Of a stretch of DNA of 64,000 nucleotides, positions 61,564-64,000 are shown one piece after another. Source of the DNA: an uncultured Collinsella sp. (GTDB lineage Bacteria > Actinomycetota > Coriobacteriia > Coriobacteriales > Coriobacteriaceae); contig CAAGCW010000026.1 in the NCBI GenBank assembly GCA_900768435.1, positions 62,001 through 126,000 on the forward strand, written 5' to 3'. The notes under the pieces were generated by a model, which was given only the letters and a program-made list of their open reading frames with translations, was not told the origin of the DNA and did not search any database. How positions within the stretch are numbered: position 1 is the stretch's first letter; each line of letters starts with the position of its first letter. A program made the translations under genes and the position numbers.

Positions 61564-64000
61564 ATGGAAGAGATGCCCAAGAATTACGATCCGTCGACCA
61601 ACGAGCCGGCGATCCTGCAGAAGTGGCTCGACGGCGGCTACTATAAGCGCCGTGAGGGCGTGGGCGACTGCACCGTCACCATTCCGCCTCCCAACGTGAC
61701 CGGCAAGCTCCATATGGGCCACGCCACCGACGACTCCATCCAGGATGCCATCATCCGTATGGCCCGCATGCGCGGCAAGTCCACGCGCTGGGTGCTCGGC
61801 ACCGACCACGCCGGTATCGCTACGCAGACCAAGGTCGACAAGAAGCTCAAGAGCGAGGGCATCAGCCGCCTGGAGATCGGCCGCGACAAGTTTGTCGACG
61901 CCTGCTGGGACTGGACCCACGAGTACGGCGGCATCATCGTCGAGCAGATCAAGCGCATGGGCTGCTCCGTCGACTTCGACAACGAGCGCTTCACCATGGA
62001 CGAGGACTACGCGCAGGCCGTACGCAAGGTCTTTTGCGACTGGTACCACGACGGCCTGATCTACCGTGGCAAGCGTATCGTCAACTGGTGCCCCAACTGC
62101 ACCACTGCCATCTCGGACGACGAGGCCGAGTATAAGGACGAGAAGGGCCACCTGTGGCACCTGCGCTACCCGCTGACCGAGCCGGTCAACGGCCAGGACT
62201 ACATCGTCGTCGCCACCACGCGCCCCGAGACCATGCTCGGCGACACGGGCGTTGCCGTCTCCCCGAAGGATCCCGAGAAGGCCGCCTTTGTGGGCAAGAC
62301 CGTCAAGCTCCCCATCGTCGACCGCGAGATCCCTATCTTTGAGGATTGGCATGTCGACGCCAACTTTGGCTCCGGCTTCGTTAAGGTCACCCCGGCTCAC
62401 GACCCCAACGACTACGCCATGGGTCAGGCCCACGACCTGCCGCAGATCAACATCTTCGATGAGCACGCGGTGGTCGTCGAGGGCTACGGCGAGTTCACCG
62501 GCATGAACCGCGACGAGTGCCGCGAGGCCGTTGTCAAGTGGTTCGACGAGCACGGTCTGCTCGATCATGTCGAAGAGCTCGACCACTCCGTCATGCACTG
62601 CTACCGTTGCGACTCCGCCCTGGAGCCGTGGCTGTCCGAGCAGTGGTTCGTGGCCGTCGACAAGCTCAAGGGGCCGGCGCTCGACGCCGTCAACTCCGGC
62701 AAGGTCACCTTCCACCCCGCGCGCTGGACGCAGACCTACACCACCTGGATGGAGAACCTCAAGGATTGGTGCATCTCGCGTCAGCTGTGGTGGGGCCACC
62801 GCATCCCCGTGTTCTACTGCGAGGACTGTGGCTGGGAGGACGCCCTGACCGAGGACACCGACGTGTGCCCCAAGTGCGGCGGTCATCACGTGCATCAGGA
62901 CGAGAACGTGCTGGACACTTGGTTCAGCTCGCAGCTGTGGACCTTCGCCACGCAGGGCTGGCCGCAAAAGCCCGAGCTGCTCGAGGGCCATCATCCCACG
63001 ACGGCGCTCGTCACCGCACGCGATATCATCGCGCTGTGGGTCGCCCGCATGGTCATGAGCTCGCTGTACTTCCTGGACGAGGTTCCGTTTAAGGACGTCG
63101 TCATCTACCCGACGATTCTTGCCAAGGACGGCAGCCGCATGTCCAAGTCCAAGGGCAACGGCGTTGACCCCATGGACCTCATCGGTATGTACGGCGCCGA
63201 TGCCATGCGTTACAACCTGCTGACGCTGTGCACCAACAACCAGGACGTCAAGTTTGACGCGAACATCGACAAGAAGACCAAGAAACTCATCGACAGCCCG
63301 CGCACCGACCAGGCCAAGTCGTTTGTGACCAAGATCTGGAACGCAAGCCGCTTCCTGCTCATGAACATGGAGGGCTACACGCCCGGCGAGCCCGTCGTGG
63401 AGACGCCGGCCGACGCCTGGATGTTCAGCCGCCTGGCCAAGGCCGTGAAGATGGTCACCGAGGGCATTGAGAACTACACCTTTGGCGACATGGCCCGCGG
63501 CGTGCAACAGTTCTTCTGGAACGAGGTCTGCGACTGGTACGTCGAGGTCACCAAGGCCCGCCTGAAGGGCGAGGGCCGTCTGCAGGCCCAGCGCAACCTG
63601 ATCTTTGTGCTCGACACCTCCATTCGCCTGATGCACCCGCTTATGCCGTTTGTCACTGAGGAGATCTGGGACAACATGCCGGCGAGCGTGCTCGACCTGG
63701 ACGCCGAGGGCAACGTGAACCGCGCCGAGGCGCTCATGATTGCCAAGTGGCCCGAGCCCGCCGACTACGCCAAGTATGTTGACGAGGACGCCGAGCGCGC
63801 GTTTGAGCTGTGCCGTGCCGTCGTGTCCGCCGCCCGTGCCACCCGTTCGCGTTATCGCTTGAGCCCCAAGGCCGCGCTCGACGTGGTCGTGCGCGCCGGT
63901 GCCGAGGATATCGAGAAGCTCGAGAGCCTGCGCTCCACGATTGAGCCGCTGGCGAACACCGCTTCGCTGGTCATGGGTACTGATGTTGAGAAGCCGGCTG
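61564..64000 (+). CDS. valS: Valyl-tRNA synthetase (cut by the window end)
   Basis: ValS charges tRNA-Val with valine. The visible 812 residues include the HIGH motif as PPNVTGKLHMGHA near residue 45, the editing domain (VVATTRPETMLGDTG), two zinc-type cysteine pairs (CPNC, CEDC and CPKC) and the KMSKS motif as GSRMSKSKG near residue 525. The anticodon-binding domain follows, and the gene runs off the right edge before the C-terminal coiled coil. The start at 61564 has GGGAGAG upstream. It lies in the housekeeping part of the window after clpPX. Confidence 0.95.
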   Translation, partial: MEEMPKNYDPSTNEPAILQKWLDGGYYKRREGVGDCTVTIPPPNVTGKLHMGHATDDSIQDAIIRMARMRGKSTRWVLGTDHAGIATQTKVDKKLKSEGISRLEIGRDKFVDACWDWTHEYGGIIVEQIKRMGCSVDFDNERFTMDEDYAQAVRKVFCDWYHDGLIYRGKRIVNWCPNCTTAISDDEAEYKDEKGHLWHLRYPLTEPVNGQDYIVVATTRPETMLGDTGVAVSPKDPEKAAFVGKTVKLPIVDREIPIFEDWHVDANFGSGFVKVTPAHDPNDYAMGQAHDLPQINIFDEHAVVVEGYGEFTGMNRDECREAVVKWFDEHGLLDHVEELDHSVMHCYRCDSALEPWLSEQWFVAVDKLKGPALDAVNSGKVTFHPARWTQTYTTWMENLKDWCISRQLWWGHRIPVFYCEDCGWEDALTEDTDVCPKCGGHHVHQDENVLDTWFSSQLWTFATQGWPQKPELLEGHHPTTALVTARDIIALWVARMVMSSLYFLDEVPFKDVVIYPTILAKDGSRMSKSKGNGVDPMDLIGMYGADAMRYNLLTLCTNNQDVKFDANIDKKTKKLIDSPRTDQAKSFVTKIWNASRFLLMNMEGYTPGEPVVETPADAWMFSRLAKAVKMVTEGIENYTFGDMARGVQQFFWNEVCDWYVEVTKARLKGEGRLQAQRNLIFVLDTSIRLMHPLMPFVTEEIWDNMPASVLDLDAEGNVNRAEALMIAKWPEPADYAKYVDEDAERAFELCRAVVSAARATRSRYRLSPKAALDVVVRAGAEDIEKLESLRSTIEPLANTASLVMGTDVEKPA

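Overview
The window is about 60% GC and shows an anaerobic, fermentative gut actinobacterium, most likely a Coriobacteriia member close to Collinsella. This rests on codon use, protein style, a formate-hydrogenlyase plus molybdenum/selenium lifestyle, and dispersed palindromic repeats; no 16S rRNA gene is present to prove it. The dominant theme is that genes for molybdenum cofactor, selenium metabolism and formate/hydrogen metabolism sit almost side by side.

Layout. 0-7.2 kb: housekeeping and miscellaneous genes (a small C-GCAxxG-C-C redox protein, an O-acetylhomoserine sulfhydrylase-type enzyme, an MFS exporter, xanthine phosphoribosyltransferase, a release-factor-like gene with an in-frame amber codon, a lipid kinase, a ClC channel). 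7.4-12.9 kb: molybdenum genes (moeA, mogA/moaB type, modA, a modB with an extra exported domain, modC). 13.1-26.5 kb: a long co-directional block. It starts with a short ORF and a structured leader and continues with a 2-hydroxyacyl-CoA-dehydratase/double-cubane-type protein, a complete peptide-type ABC transporter, a second double-cubane-type protein, its ATPase activator, a GT4 glycosyltransferase, SelD (itself a selenoprotein with UGA at codon 17), YedF, a DUF3343 protein and an EF2568-type cysteine desulfurase-like enzyme. 26.6-29.1 kb: brnQ, tRNA-Pro, tRNA-Gly and a DinJ-like/PIN toxin-antitoxin pair. 29.5-44.9 kb: a formate hydrogenlyase of the E. coli Hyf type (ferredoxin-like subunit, selenocysteine-containing FdhF, hyfABCDEFGHIJ-like genes, HycI-like protease, FocA-like channel). 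45.1-52.0 kb: an orphan molybdopterin oxidoreductase, then selA, selB, tRNA-Sec, mobA and a second DUF3343 protein. 52.3-57.5 kb: gdhA and a two-gene molybdenum hydroxylase of XdhD/YgfM type. 57.7-64 kb: tRNA-Leu, tig, clpP, clpX and the start of valS, which runs off the right edge.

How it fits together. ModABC imports molybdate, and MoeA, Mog and MobA turn it into bis-MGD for FdhF and the orphan oxidoreductase and into Moco for the hydroxylase. SelD makes selenophosphate for SelA (Sec-tRNA), which SelB delivers at the UGA codons of fdhF and of selD itself, so SelD needs its own product. YedF, DUF3343 and the EF2568-like enzyme are the families that accompany selenium-dependent molybdenum hydroxylases. 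FdhF and the Hyf membrane hydrogenase together would convert formate to CO2 and H2 with possible ion translocation. The most original part is the 13-26.5 kb block, where two ATP-driven low-potential reductase proteins, an ABC importer and a glycosyltransferase are physically joined to the selenophosphate genes. I suggest, as inference only, a pathway that imports and reductively opens a selenium- or sulfur-containing small molecule.
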